A DNA stretch of 64,000 nucleotides from Burkholderiaceae bacterium (GCA_024235955.1 JACKLJ010000005.1:103152-167151), one strand, 5' to 3'; shown: positions 1 to 8,694, counted from the first letter of the stretch. Numbers and translations: made by a program. The notes: a model not told the origin generated them from the letters alone.

Positions 1-693
1 GCGGCCATCGAGGCGCTGCACGCGCGCGGCGTGCGCACGGTGATGGTCAGCGGCGACAACCGCGGCGCCGCCGAGGCCATGGCGCGCCGCCTGGGCCTCA
101 AGCCCGAAGAGGGCGAGGTGATGGCGGAGGTGCTGCCCGGCGACAAGGCCGAGGCGGTGCGTGCGCTGCAGCTTGGGCTTCGTCAGGCCCAGCCTGAAAG
201 GGTGGAAGCGATGGCCTTTTCAGCGGACGACAGCGAGGGCCACGTCCACCCGCCGCCGGGCCGCCCCAAGGCGGGTGCGGCCCCCTCGGGGGGCAGCGCA
301 ACAGGCGAAGCCGTGCAGCGTGGGGGCCGGCATACCGTGGCCTTCGTTGGCGACGGCGTGAACGACGCGCCCGCGCTGGCCGCCGCCGACGTCGGCATCG
401 CCATGGGCAGCGGCACCGATGTGGCCATGCACGCGGCCGGCATCACGCTGATGCGTGGCGACGTGGGGCTGGTGCCAGCGGCGCTGGACATCTCGCGCCG
501 CACGGTGGCCAAGATCCGCCAGAACCTGTTCTGGGCCTTCATCTACAACACGGCGGGCATCCCGCTGGCGGCGCTGGGCTACCTGAACCCGGTGGTGGCC
601 GGCGCAGCCATGGCGCTCAGCTCGGTCAGCGTGATGAGCAACGCGCTGCTGCTCAAGCGCTGGCGGCCGGATGCGGTTGCGGGCAAGCCGTAA
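1..693 (+). CDS. Copper/heavy-metal P1B-type ATPase, C-terminal part (5' end outside window)
   Basis: This is the C-terminal 230 residues of a metal-exporting P-type ATPase of the inner membrane. The visible part has the P-domain end (VSGDN, EVLPGDKAEAV), the hinge VAFVGDGVNDAPALAAADVG and the G-G-dipeptide region IAMGSGTDVAMHAA. The final pair of membrane helices follows, with the MALSSVSV motif typical of copper exporters. Oddly, about 53 extra residues (visible residues 58-110, nt 172-330) lie between the LQ of the P domain and the HTVAFVGDG hinge, where relatives continue almost directly. Part of this insert is dispersed repeat family B. The frame stays open, so the protein may still work. 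The start is outside the window. Confidence 0.9.
   Translation, partial: AAIEALHARGVRTVMVSGDNRGAAEAMARRLGLKPEEGEVMAEVLPGDKAEAVRALQLGLRQAQPERVEAMAFSADDSEGHVHPPPGRPKAGAAPSGGSATGEAVQRGGRHTVAFVGDGVNDAPALAAADVGIAMGSGTDVAMHAAGITLMRGDVGLVPAALDISRRTVAKIRQNLFWAFIYNTAGIPLAALGYLNPVVAGAAMALSSVSVMSNALLLKRWRPDAVAGKP
248..329. repeat. Dispersed repeat family B, copy 1 (inside ATPase gene)
   Basis: The segment reads CCGCCGGG, CGCCCCAAGGCGG, GGCCCCCTCGGGGGGCAGCG, then GTGGGGGC. The same string with small changes recurs at 56264-56349 inside the AmgK-like kinase gene. It contains an internal CCCCCTCGGGGGG self-complementary block. Its length keeps the ATPase reading frame open. Confidence 0.75.
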
Positions 694-849
694 CTGTCCG
701 TATCATTTGCCCGTTCGCTGTGCGACCGAGGCCCGGACCATCCCGGGCCGGTCCGCAACCTGTGCGCAGGCAACGGCCGTCGAGCGGATGGCTGGCATCT
801 GCGGACGCCCCCCGATCCGGGCATCGGGTGACGCTGGCGGGAGCCTGGC

Positions 850-1602
850 TTGACCATTCCGAAGATCATCCATCAGACCTACCGCAGCGCAGCGGCGGTG
901 CCCGAGGCCTTTCGGCCCGGCATCGCCGAACTGCGCGCCATGAACCCGGGCTGGGACTACCGCTTCTACGACGACGCGGCCGTGGCAGCCTTCATTCGCG
1001 ACGAGTTCCGGCCGGAGTACTACCAGGCCTTTTGCCGCCTCAACCCTGCCTTCGGGCCGGCGCGGGCGGATTTCTTCCGCTACCTGGTGGTGTACCGGTA
1101 CGGCGGCGTGTACCTGGACATTAAGAGCAACACCGCACGACCGCTCGACGAGTCGCTGCGGCCAGACGACGAATACGTCCTGTCGTTCTGGCCCAACGGC
1201 CCGCATCAGTCGATCCCCGGGTTCGGCATCCACCAGGAGCTCACCGACCAGGGCTTTCTGCGCGGCGAGTTCCAGAACTGGCATCTCATCGCGGCGCCGC
1301 AGCATCCCCTGTTGCGCTACGTCATCGGGTACATGCTGCACTGCATCGAGGCCCATGCCGGCCGGGCCGATGTGAGCGGACTTCACGGCGTGCTGTTGAC
1401 CACCGGGCCGATCATGTACACGCAGGCCCTGGGCCGCGGACTGGGCGCCCACGCGCACCGCGTGGTCGATTCCCACCATGACCTGGGACTGCGTTACAGC
1501 TCCGTCAAGGGGCACCAGCAACATTTTCCGGGCCATTACTCGACACTGAACGCACCTGTCGTGCTGGCGGACGCGCCGGATGTTCTTCACGGCGAGGCTT
1601 GA
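850..1602 (+). CDS. GT32-family glycosyltransferase (Och1-like sugar-transfer protein)
   Basis: A 250-residue cytoplasmic protein. It has the opening IPKIIHQTY and the central block ARADFFRYLVVYRYGGVYLDIK that mark glycosyltransferases containing a DXD-type sugar-binding region (GT32/Gly_transf_sug). Such enzymes transfer hexoses from nucleotide sugars to polysaccharide or lipid acceptors; the acceptor cannot be read from sequence. The only in-frame start that keeps the conserved N-terminus is TTG at 850, with no strong ribosome site. It stands alone between the ATPase and a hemerythrin gene. The 156 bp upstream show no gene. Confidence 0.75.
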   Translation: MTIPKIIHQTYRSAAAVPEAFRPGIAELRAMNPGWDYRFYDDAAVAAFIRDEFRPEYYQAFCRLNPAFGPARADFFRYLVVYRYGGVYLDIKSNTARPLDESLRPDDEYVLSFWPNGPHQSIPGFGIHQELTDQGFLRGEFQNWHLIAAPQHPLLRYVIGYMLHCIEAHAGRADVSGLHGVLLTTGPIMYTQALGRGLGAHAHRVVDSHHDLGLRYSSVKGHQQHFPGHYSTLNAPVVLADAPDVLHGEA

Positions 1603-1664
1603 TGTGCGTCATGTGTCGCACTGCCTTGGTGCGCTAGACTTGTTTGAAGAACAGGAGAACGGCG

Positions 1665-2249
1665 ATGAAGCACCGCAGCCTTGAGATCATCCGCGACGAG
1701 CACTCTTCCCTGGCGGCCATGCTGCAGTCCATGCGCATGCTGGTGGCGCGCGGGCCGCGCGACAACCCGAAGAACTTCTTCGACGTGCTGCGCGCCATGC
1801 TGTTCTACATCGACGAATTCCCCGAGCGCCTGCACCATCCCAAGGAAACCGAACTGCTGTTCCCGCGCGTGCTGAAGGCGGTGCCGGAGTTGGGCGTGGC
1901 GGTGGCGCGGCTGGACCGCGACCACGAATACACCGAGAAGGCCGTGCGCGACATCCAGCACCTGCTGCTGGGCTGGGAGTTGCTGGGCGAAAGCCGGCGC
2001 GAGACCTTCACCGACGCCTTCGACCGCTACGTGAACCTGTACCTGGCCCACATGCAGCTGGAAGAGAAAGAGGTGCTGCCGGCGGCCGAGAAGCACCTGA
2101 CCGAAGAAGACTGGCAGGCGGTGGACGCGGCTTTCGAGAAGAACTGCGACCCGCTCACCGGCAAGTTCAAGCCCGAGCCGATGTACGACAGGCTGTTCAC
2201 CCGCATCGTGCAGAACGCGCCGGCGCCCATCGGGCTCGGCCAGGGCTGA
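1665..2249 (+). CDS. Hemerythrin HHE cation-binding domain protein
   Basis: A 194-residue soluble four-helix protein. It begins HRSLEIIRDEHSSL and continues with YIDEFPERLHHPKETELLFPRV, DRDHEYTEKAV and LAHMQLEEKEVLPAAE, which supply the His/Glu ligands of the HHE di-iron or cation-binding fold. Related proteins bind oxygen or iron or respond to nitric oxide and oxidative stress; which applies here is unknown. The ATG at 1665 is chosen because AGGAGA lies about six bases upstream, in preference to an earlier TTG. Confidence 0.85.
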   Translation: MKHRSLEIIRDEHSSLAAMLQSMRMLVARGPRDNPKNFFDVLRAMLFYIDEFPERLHHPKETELLFPRVLKAVPELGVAVARLDRDHEYTEKAVRDIQHLLLGWELLGESRRETFTDAFDRYVNLYLAHMQLEEKEVLPAAEKHLTEEDWQAVDAAFEKNCDPLTGKFKPEPMYDRLFTRIVQNAPAPIGLGQG

Positions 2250-2416
2250 GGCTTTTTGCGCTTGCCTGGCGCAGCGAGGGGCTCCAGGGTAAGCCTTAAG
2301 ATCGGAACCCGCCCTCCCCGCTGCGCGCAGCGCGAGAGGTGGTTTCCGGCTTCCGGCGTGGGGCGGCGCCAGCCGTGTGCCCCTGACCTCGGGCAGCCAC
2401 CCGCGTCCGCCCTCTC

Positions 2417-3967
2417 TTGAACCTCACTGCCACCACGTCACCGACCAGCCCGGCCGCGCCCGAGCGCACGCTGGCGTTGCCCGCCGCACCGGCGGTGTGG
2501 CGGCTGGTGGCCGCCTTCACGCTGGCGCGGCTGCTGCTGGCGGCGCTGGCGCCGCTGACGCCGCAGGAGGCCTACTACTGGAGCTGGTCGCAGTTCCCGT
2601 CGCCGGGCTACTTCGACCACCCGCCGCTGGCGACCTACTCGATCTGGCTGACCACGCACCTGGTGGGCAAGTCGGTGTTCGGCGTCAAGCTGGCGGCGGT
2701 GCTGTGGTCGCTGGGCTGGAACCTGCTGCTGGCGCGGCTGGTGCGGGAGCAGTTCCGCGACGCGCGGCTGGCCTTCTGGGCGCTGCTGGCGCTGAACCTG
2801 ACGCTGCTGTACGAGATCTTCGGCGTCTCGCCCACGCCGGACGCGCCGCTGCTGTTCGGCTGGGTCGGCACCGTGTGGGCGCTGGGGCGGGTGCGGCTCA
2901 CCGGCCAGGGGCGCTGGTGGCTGGTGGCCGGGTTCTTCCTGGGGCTGGCGTGCATGGGCAAGTACCCGGGCGCGCTGCTGGGGCCGGTGGCCCTGGCCTG
3001 GGTGCTGCTCTCGCCCGGCCAAAGGCGCTGGCTGCTGCGGCCCGAGCCGTATCTGGCCGTGCTGGTGGCGGTGCTGGTGTTCTCGCCGGTGCTGCTGTGG
3101 AACGCGCAGCACGACTGGGTGTCGCTCACCTTCCAGAGCACGCGGCGCCTGGGCGAGATGGGCAGCCGCTTCAAGCCGCGCTTCTTCGCCGTGCTGCTGG
3201 CCACGCAGGCGCTGCTGCTCACGCCCTACGTGTTCTGGATCGCCGTGCGCGCCGCGGTGGCGGGTGGCCGCGCACTGCTGGCGCGCCGGCTGGACGATGG
3301 CGAGCGGCTGCTGTGGGTGGCGGCGGCGGTGCCGCTGGCGATCTTCGTGGTGGCGAGCTTCCGCGGCAACGTCAAGATCAACTGGCTGATTCCGGTGTGG
3401 TGGCCGCTCATCGTGCTGGGTGCGCGCGCCGTGCTGGCCGACCCGGGCCGGCTGCGGCGGCTGCGGGCCGGGCTGGCGTCGGCGGCGGTGATCACGGTCA
3501 TGGGCCTGGGCCTCACGGTGGTGCCCAACCTGCCGCTGCCGGACGACCTGAACACCTGGAGCGGCTGGCCCGAGGCGGCGGCCAGGGTGGACCAGGTGGA
3601 AACGCAGCTGCGTGCCGGGGGCGAGCGCACCTTCGTGTTCTCGCCCAACTACAAGATCAGCGCGCTGATCTGGTTCTACCGCCAGCGGCCGGAACGCACC
3701 TACGCGCACGACATCCTGGGCGAGCGCGCGCTACAGTTCGACATGTTCCCGCAACCGGCCGACGGCCTGAAGGGCGCCACCGGGCTGCTGGTGCTGTCGG
3801 ACCAGTCGCAGTCGGAGATCGACCTGACCCGCCAGGTGGCGCCGCTGTTCGATCGCGTCGAGCGCGTGGCCGTGGTGGACGCCGGCGGCGCCCGCCGTAT
3901 CGAGATCTACCGCTGCAGCGGCTACAAGGGCAAGGCGGCGGCACACGCCGGCGGCCCCAGGGATTGA
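2417..3967 (+). CDS. ArnT-like / GT39-GT83 family membrane glycosyltransferase
   Basis: A 516-residue inner-membrane protein with about ten hydrophobic segments. The first periplasmic loop carries the family signature PQEAYYWSWSQFP followed by FDHPPLATY, as in ArnT and PMT-type enzymes that move a sugar from a polyprenyl-phosphate carrier to lipid A, glycan or protein. A soluble C-terminal domain follows the helices. It is eight bases upstream of a GT2-GtrA gene, which commonly makes or flips such polyprenyl-linked sugars, so the two probably work as a pair. The start is TTG at 2417. The real acceptor is unknown. Confidence 0.85.
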   Translation: MNLTATTSPTSPAAPERTLALPAAPAVWRLVAAFTLARLLLAALAPLTPQEAYYWSWSQFPSPGYFDHPPLATYSIWLTTHLVGKSVFGVKLAAVLWSLGWNLLLARLVREQFRDARLAFWALLALNLTLLYEIFGVSPTPDAPLLFGWVGTVWALGRVRLTGQGRWWLVAGFFLGLACMGKYPGALLGPVALAWVLLSPGQRRWLLRPEPYLAVLVAVLVFSPVLLWNAQHDWVSLTFQSTRRLGEMGSRFKPRFFAVLLATQALLLTPYVFWIAVRAAVAGGRALLARRLDDGERLLWVAAAVPLAIFVVASFRGNVKINWLIPVWWPLIVLGARAVLADPGRLRRLRAGLASAAVITVMGLGLTVVPNLPLPDDLNTWSGWPEAAARVDQVETQLRAGGERTFVFSPNYKISALIWFYRQRPERTYAHDILGERALQFDMFPQPADGLKGATGLLVLSDQSQSEIDLTRQVAPLFDRVERVAVVDAGGARRIEIYRCSGYKGKAAAHAGGPRD

Positions 3968-3975
3968 AGTCTTCC

Positions 3976-5070
3976 ATGCCGCAACTCTCCGTCGTCGTTC
4001 CCACCTTCAACGAATCCGCCAACGTGGCCGAGCTGCACCGGCGCGTGGCCGAGGCGCTGGCCGGCAGCGACTGGGAGATGATCTTCGTCGACGACGATTC
4101 GCCCGACGCCACCGCCGACACGGTGCGCGCACTGGCGCAGCAGGATCCGCGCGTGCGTTGCCTGCAGCGAATCGGCCGGCGCGGCCTGGCCTCGGCCTGC
4201 GTGGAGGGCATGCTGGCCTCGTCGGCGCCCATCGTGGCGGTGATCGACGCCGATCTGCAGCACGACGAGCGGCTGCTGCCGAAGATGCTGGCGCTGCTGC
4301 AGGCCGAGCCGGCCGTGGACGTGGTGGTGGGCAGCCGCTACATCGAGGGCGGCGGCACCGGCGACTGGGCGGCCTCGCGTGAGCACATGAGCCGCTGGGC
4401 CACGAAGCTGTCGCAGGCGGTGATCAAGGCCGACGTGCAGGACCCGATGAGCGGCTTCTTCATGATCCGCCAGCCGGCGGTGCTGGCCAGCGTGCGGGCC
4501 GGCATGTCGGCGGTGGGCTTCAAGATCCTGCTGGACCTGCTGGCCGCCTCGCCCCGGCCGCTGGTGGTGCGCGAGCTGCCCTACGAATTCCGCAACCGCT
4601 TCGCCGGCGAGAGCAAGCTCGACACGTCGGTGATGTGGGAGTACGCGATCATGCTGCTGGACCACTGGTTCGGCCGGCTGATCCCGGTGCGCTTCATCGC
4701 CTTCACGCTGGTGGGCGGCCTGGGCCTGCTGGTGCACATGGCCGTGCTGGCGTTGCTGTTCAAGGGCGGCTTTGCCAGCTTCGTGACGGCGCAGGCCGTG
4801 GCCACCTTCGTGGCCATGACCGGCAACTTCGTGCTCAACAACTGGCTCACCTACCGCGACCGGCGCCTGAAGGGCTGGGGCTGGTTGCGCGGCTGGATCT
4901 CGTTCACGCTGGTGTGCAGCGTGGGCGCGCTGGCCAACGTCGGCCTGGCGGGCTGGCTGTTCCGCGAGCATTCCGTGTGGTGGGGCGCCTCGGCGGTGGC
5001 CGGCGTGCTGATCGGCGCGGTGTGGAACTACGCCGTCACCGCCGTCTACACATGGAACCGCAAGGGCTGA
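3976..5070 (+). CDS. Polyprenyl-phosphate sugar synthase (GT2) fused to a GtrA-like membrane domain
   Basis: A 364-residue protein. Residues 1 to about 230 form a GT2 domain of the dolichol-phosphate mannosyltransferase type (VVVPTFNESANV, FVDDDSPD, VIDADLQHDE, VVGSRYIEGG). Residues 235-364 form four hydrophobic segments matching GtrA (TGNFVLNNWLTYRDRR, WNYAVTAVYTWNRK). The GT2 part should load a sugar onto undecaprenyl phosphate, and the GtrA part probably helps flip it to the periplasm, feeding the upstream ArnT-like transferase. A much longer open frame runs upstream, but the ATG at 3976 begins exactly at the GT2 domain. Confidence 0.88.
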   Translation: MPQLSVVVPTFNESANVAELHRRVAEALAGSDWEMIFVDDDSPDATADTVRALAQQDPRVRCLQRIGRRGLASACVEGMLASSAPIVAVIDADLQHDERLLPKMLALLQAEPAVDVVVGSRYIEGGGTGDWAASREHMSRWATKLSQAVIKADVQDPMSGFFMIRQPAVLASVRAGMSAVGFKILLDLLAASPRPLVVRELPYEFRNRFAGESKLDTSVMWEYAIMLLDHWFGRLIPVRFIAFTLVGGLGLLVHMAVLALLFKGGFASFVTAQAVATFVAMTGNFVLNNWLTYRDRRLKGWGWLRGWISFTLVCSVGALANVGLAGWLFREHSVWWGASAVAGVLIGAVWNYAVTAVYTWNRKG

Positions 5071-5126
5071 GCGGGCGCCTCCGCGCCTCCGGGCGGTCGC
5101 CCACGTGGGGTCATCGGGCGGCGGCG

Positions 5127-5171
5127 TTGACCGGGCCGGCCCGACGCCATTAAACTCCCCGGCAGTATCTT
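5127..5171 (+). promoter_or_regulatory. Probable frmR promoter and FrmR operator
   Basis: TTGACC (5127-5132) and TAAACT (5151-5156) are separated by 18 bp, a good sigma70 match. A G/C tract flanked by A/T-rich arms (TAAACTCCCCGGCAGTAT) overlaps and follows the -10 box. This layout resembles CsoR/FrmR operators, so FrmR may repress its own operon here. The operator call is inference. Confidence 0.45.
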
Positions 5172-5183
5172 GAGGCTGCCGAC

Positions 5184-5483
5184 ATGCCCCATTCCCCCGA
5201 AGACAAGAAGCGCGCCATCGCGCGGCTGCGTCGCATCCGCGGCCAGGCCGAGGCGCTGGAGCGCAGCGTGGCCGAAGGCGCCGCCTGCGGGGCGCTGCTG
5301 CAGCAGCTGGCCGCCCTGCGCGGTGCCGTCAACGGCCTGATGGCCGAGGTGCTGGAAGGCCACCTGCGCGAATCCTTCGGCCACGCCGACTGCGACCTGG
5401 CCGGCGTGCTGGAGCCGGAGCACGCGCGCATCCATGCGGCGCTGGACGATGCGGCGGCGCTGGTGCGAAGTTATTTGAGATGA
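5184..5483 (+). CDS. frmR: Formaldehyde-sensing repressor FrmR (CsoR/RcnR family)
   Basis: A 99-residue all-helical DNA-binding regulator. It has Pro2, Cys35 and His60 at the positions used by FrmR, in which formaldehyde crosslinks Pro2 to Cys35 and releases DNA. The opening MPHSPEDKKRAIARLRRIRG is the family start. The next genes are frmA and S-formylglutathione hydrolase, which fixes the role as repressor of formaldehyde detoxification. CsoR-type copper sensing is less likely because the second copper-ligand cysteine is missing. Repeat family C begins right after the stop codon. Confidence 0.9.
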   Translation: MPHSPEDKKRAIARLRRIRGQAEALERSVAEGAACGALLQQLAALRGAVNGLMAEVLEGHLRESFGHADCDLAGVLEPEHARIHAALDDAAALVRSYLR

Positions 5484-5605
5484 CCCCCCTGAGTCGCTGG
5501 CGCGCCTTCCCCCCCTCTCTCTTCGGGAGGGGGGACAACGCCAGTGCTCGGTACAAGCCCGAGCACGGCGTTCGCTTGCATGGCCTGCTCCGCGGCCGTT
5601 TCGGC
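5484..5605 (+). repeat. Dispersed repeat family C, copy 1
   Basis: The repeat starts directly after the frmR stop with CCCCCCTGAGTCGCTGG, then a hairpin with a C-rich arm (CCCCCCCTC) and a G-rich arm (GAGGGGGG), then GACAACGCCAG. A close copy lies on the opposite strand at 49690-49816, also immediately after a stop codon (sodC). The remaining bases to 5712 continue in low-complexity GC-rich sequence with no gene. The hairpin might end or stabilise transcripts. Confidence 0.75.
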
Positions 5606-5712
5606 GCTGCGCGCCGTGCGGCGGCTGCGTTGTTTGGGGCTGGCGCCGCTGCTTGTTGTTGGGCCTGCTCCGGCCCGCTTGCCGAATCCGTGAACCTTGA
5701 GGAGATGAACTG

Positions 5713-6825
5713 ATGAAATCCCGTGCTGCCGTGGCCTTCGAGGCCGGCCAACCCCTGCAGATCGTCGAGATCGACGTGGCACCGCCGAAGAAGGGCGAGG
5801 TGCTGGTGAAGATCACGCACACCGGCGTGTGCCACACCGATGCCTTCACACTCTCGGGCGACGATCCGGAGGGCCTGTTCCCGGCCGTGCTGGGCCATGA
5901 GGGCGCCGGCATCGTGGTCGAGTGCGGCGAAGGCGTGACCAGCGTGAAGCCGGGCGACCATGTGATTCCGCTGTACACCGCCGAATGCGGCGAATGCCTG
6001 TTCTGCAAGAGCGGCAAGACCAACCTGTGCGTGGCCGTGCGCGCCACCCAGGGCAAGGGCGTGATGCCCGACGGCACCACGCGGTTCAGCTACAACGGCC
6101 AGCCGGTCTACCACTACATGGGCTGCAGCACGTTCAGCGAGTACACGGTGGTGGCCGAGGTCTCGCTGGCCAAGATCAGCCCCGATGCCAACCCCGAGCA
6201 GGTGTGCCTGCTGGGCTGCGGCGTGACCACCGGCCTTGGCGCCGTCAAGAACACCGCTAAGGTGCAGGAGGGCGACAGCGTGGCCGTATTCGGCCTGGGC
6301 GGCATCGGGCTGGCGGTGATCCAGGGCGCCAAGCTGGCCAAGGCGGGGCGCATCATCGCCATCGACACCAACCCGTCGAAGTTCGAACTGGCCCGCACCT
6401 TTGGCGCCACCGACTGCATCAACCCCAAGGACCACGACAAGCCCATCCAGCAGGTCATCGTCGACATGACGACCTGGGGCGTGGACCACAGCTTCGAGTG
6501 CATCGGCAACGTGAATGTGATGCGTGCCGCGCTGGAATGCGCGCACCGCGGCTGGGGCCAGAGCGTGATCATTGGCGTGGCCGGCGCGGGGCAGGAAATC
6601 AGCACCCGGCCGTTCCAGCTGGTCACCGGCCGGCGCTGGCTGGGCACGGCCTTCGGCGGCGTCAAGGGTCGCAGCCAGCTGCCAGGGATGGTGGAAGACG
6701 CGATGGCCGGGCGCATCCAGCTCGCGCCCTTCGTCACCCACATCATGCCGCTGACCGGGATCAACGAGGCGTTCGACCTGATGCACGAGGGCAAGTCGAT
6801 CCGCAGCGTCGTCCACTACGCCTGA
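5713..6825 (+). CDS. frmA: S-(hydroxymethyl)glutathione dehydrogenase / class III alcohol dehydrogenase
   Basis: A 370-residue cytosolic zinc enzyme that oxidises S-hydroxymethylglutathione, formed from formaldehyde and glutathione, to S-formylglutathione with NAD. Catalytic zinc ligands are in GVCHTDAF and GHEGAG, the structural zinc cluster in CGECLFCKSGKTNLC, and the Rossmann motif is GLGGIGLAVIQGAK. Full length for class III ADH. Ribosome site GAGGAG lies about seven bases before the ATG. It is followed ten bases later by a hydrolase and then by fghA, the next enzyme. Confidence 0.96.
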   Translation: MKSRAAVAFEAGQPLQIVEIDVAPPKKGEVLVKITHTGVCHTDAFTLSGDDPEGLFPAVLGHEGAGIVVECGEGVTSVKPGDHVIPLYTAECGECLFCKSGKTNLCVAVRATQGKGVMPDGTTRFSYNGQPVYHYMGCSTFSEYTVVAEVSLAKISPDANPEQVCLLGCGVTTGLGAVKNTAKVQEGDSVAVFGLGGIGLAVIQGAKLAKAGRIIAIDTNPSKFELARTFGATDCINPKDHDKPIQQVIVDMTTWGVDHSFECIGNVNVMRAALECAHRGWGQSVIIGVAGAGQEISTRPFQLVTGRRWLGTAFGGVKGRSQLPGMVEDAMAGRIQLAPFVTHIMPLTGINEAFDLMHEGKSIRSVVHYA

Positions 6826-6834
6826 GCGGCGGCC

Positions 6835-7776
6835 ATGGCCAGCGCCTCACCGCCGCCCGCCGTGGGCCAGCCGGGGCTGGGCCCGTTGCGCCGCGTGCAC
6901 GCCGGCGTGCTCGACGTGGTGTTCCACGAATCGGGCCCGCCGGCCGGCACGCCGGTGCTGCTGATGCACGGTTTTCCCTACGACGTGCAGGCCTACGCCG
7001 AGGTGGCGCCGCTGCTGGCGGCGCGGGGCCTGAGGGTGATCGTGCCCTTTCTGCGCGGCTACGGCGGTACGCGCTTCGTCGATGCGGCCACGCCGCGCTC
7101 GGGCGAGCAGGCGGCGCTGGGAGCCGACCTGCTGGCGCTGCTGGATGCCCTGCGCATCGACAAGGCGCTGCTGGCCGGCTACGACTGGGGTGGGCGCGCG
7201 GCCTGCATCGTGGCGGCGCTGTGGCCGGAGCGCTGCCTGGGGCTGGTCTCGCAGAACAGCTACAACATCCAGCACATCGCCGCGGCCATGCAACCCACCA
7301 CGCCGGAGAACGAGCAGCGCCTCTGGTATCAGTATTATTTTCATAGCGAACGAGGCAAGACGGGCCTGCGCCAGCACCGCGACGCGCTGTGCGAACTGCT
7401 GTGGCGCCTGTGGTCGCCCACCTGGGCGTTCGACCACGCGACCTTCACGCGCACGGCGCGCGCCTTTGACAACCCTGACTTCATCGACGTGGTGATCCAC
7501 TCGTACCGCCACCGCTTCGGCCTGGTGCCGGGCGACCCGGCGGTGGCGGCCATCGAGGCGCAGCTGGCGCATCAGCCCTCCATCGCCGTGCCCACCGTCA
7601 CGCTGGACGGCGCCGACGACGGCGTGATGGCCATCGGCGGCACGGCGGCGCACGCCCACCAGTTCACCGGCTGGCACGAGCACCGCGTGGTGCCCGGCGC
7701 CGGCCACAACCTGCCGCAGGAAAAGCCCCAGGCTTTCGCGCAGGCGGTGCTCGACGTGCTGGCAAAGGCCTGCTGA
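6835..7776 (+). CDS. Alpha/beta hydrolase of the epoxide hydrolase/haloalkane dehalogenase type
   Basis: A 313-residue soluble alpha/beta hydrolase. HGFP (residues 45-48) forms the oxyanion site. The nucleophile elbow GYDWGGR puts Asp117, not Ser, in the catalytic position, as in epoxide hydrolases and dehalogenases. The final His is in AGHNLPQEKP. A cap region with WYQYYFHSERG lies between. It is placed between frmA and S-formylglutathione hydrolase, ten bases from frmA, and so is probably co-expressed with formaldehyde detoxification, but its substrate is unknown. Confidence 0.85.
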   Translation: MASASPPPAVGQPGLGPLRRVHAGVLDVVFHESGPPAGTPVLLMHGFPYDVQAYAEVAPLLAARGLRVIVPFLRGYGGTRFVDAATPRSGEQAALGADLLALLDALRIDKALLAGYDWGGRAACIVAALWPERCLGLVSQNSYNIQHIAAAMQPTTPENEQRLWYQYYFHSERGKTGLRQHRDALCELLWRLWSPTWAFDHATFTRTARAFDNPDFIDVVIHSYRHRFGLVPGDPAVAAIEAQLAHQPSIAVPTVTLDGADDGVMAIGGTAAHAHQFTGWHEHRVVPGAGHNLPQEKPQAFAQAVLDVLAKAC

Positions 7777-7777
7777 T

Positions 7778-7845
7778 TTTTAAGTGTTTTGAGCCGATGG
7801 CCCAGGTGTGGCGGGCGCAAGCAGCTCCTGAATCAATAGCATTTT
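7778..7845 (-). repeat. Dispersed repeat family A, copy 1
   Basis: About 68 bp. On the minus strand it reads CAATAGC, AGGAGCTGCTTGCGCCCGCC, then GGC, GGCTCAAAACACTTAAAA. It fills most of the gap between the hydrolase and fghA. Confidence 0.65.
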
Positions 7846-7860
7846 GAGGGGACCGGAACC

Positions 7861-8694
7861 ATGGAACGTATTGAGCAGCACGCCAGCTTCGGCGGCCGCC
7901 AGGAGGTCTGGCAACACGCGAGCACCAGCACCGGCACGCCCATGAGGTTCGGCATTTACCTGCCGCCGGCGGCGCTGGCGGGCGAGCGCTGCCCGGTGCT
8001 CTACTGGCTGTCGGGCCTGACCTGCACCGAGCAGAACTTCATCACCAAGGCGGGCGCGCAGGAGCACGCCGCCCGGCACGGGCTGATCGTCGTCGCGCCC
8101 GACACCAGCCCGCGTGGCGAAGGGGTGGCCAACGACCCGGCCTACGACCTTGGCCAGGGCGCGGGCTTCTACCTGAACGCCACCCAGGCGCCCTGGGCGC
8201 CGCACTTCCGCATGGAAGATTACGTGGTGCAGGAACTGCCGGCGCTGGTCGAACAGCACCTGCCGGCCACCGGGGCGCGCGGCATCGCCGGCCACAGCAT
8301 GGGCGGGCACGGCGCGCTGACGCTGGCGCTGCGCCACCCGGGCCGTTACCGGAGCGTGAGCGCGTTCTCCCCCATCGTGGCGCCCAGCCAGGTGCCCTGG
8401 GGCCAGAAGGCCTTCAGCGCCTACCTGGGCGACGACCGCGCGGCCTGGGTGCGGCACGACGCCGTGGCGCTGATCGCGGGTGCCAGCGAGCGCCTGCCGC
8501 TGCTGGTCGACCAAGGCGAGGCCGACGAATTCCTGGCCGGCCAGCTCAGGCCCGAACTGCTGCAGGCCGCCTGCGAGGCGGCCGGCCACCCCCTCACCCT
8601 GCGCCTGCAGCCGGGCTACGACCACAGCTACTACTTCATCGCCAGTTTCATGGGCGATCACGTGGCGCACCACGCCAGCGCGTTACGCGGCTGA
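7861..8694 (+). CDS. fghA: S-formylglutathione hydrolase
   Basis: A 277-residue cytosolic esterase that hydrolyses S-formylglutathione to formate and glutathione, the step after FrmA. Nucleophile Ser146 lies in GHSMGGHG. The oxyanion region is WLSGLTCTEQNF, followed by DTSPRGEGVAND, and the catalytic His is in GYDHSYYFI. Length matches FrmB/FghA/esterase D. It ends the frmR-frmA cluster; a family A repeat separates it from the hydrolase upstream. Confidence 0.95.
   Translation: MERIEQHASFGGRQEVWQHASTSTGTPMRFGIYLPPAALAGERCPVLYWLSGLTCTEQNFITKAGAQEHAARHGLIVVAPDTSPRGEGVANDPAYDLGQGAGFYLNATQAPWAPHFRMEDYVVQELPALVEQHLPATGARGIAGHSMGGHGALTLALRHPGRYRSVSAFSPIVAPSQVPWGQKAFSAYLGDDRAAWVRHDAVALIAGASERLPLLVDQGEADEFLAGQLRPELLQAACEAAGHPLTLRLQPGYDHSYYFIASFMGDHVAHHASALRG

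Noticed and set aside
2377..5070. One 897-residue open frame covering the ArnT-like and GT2 genes
   Set aside because: The first half is an out-of-frame shadow of the ArnT-like gene with low-complexity Ala/Gly/Arg composition. The real GT2-GtrA gene starts at ATG 3976.
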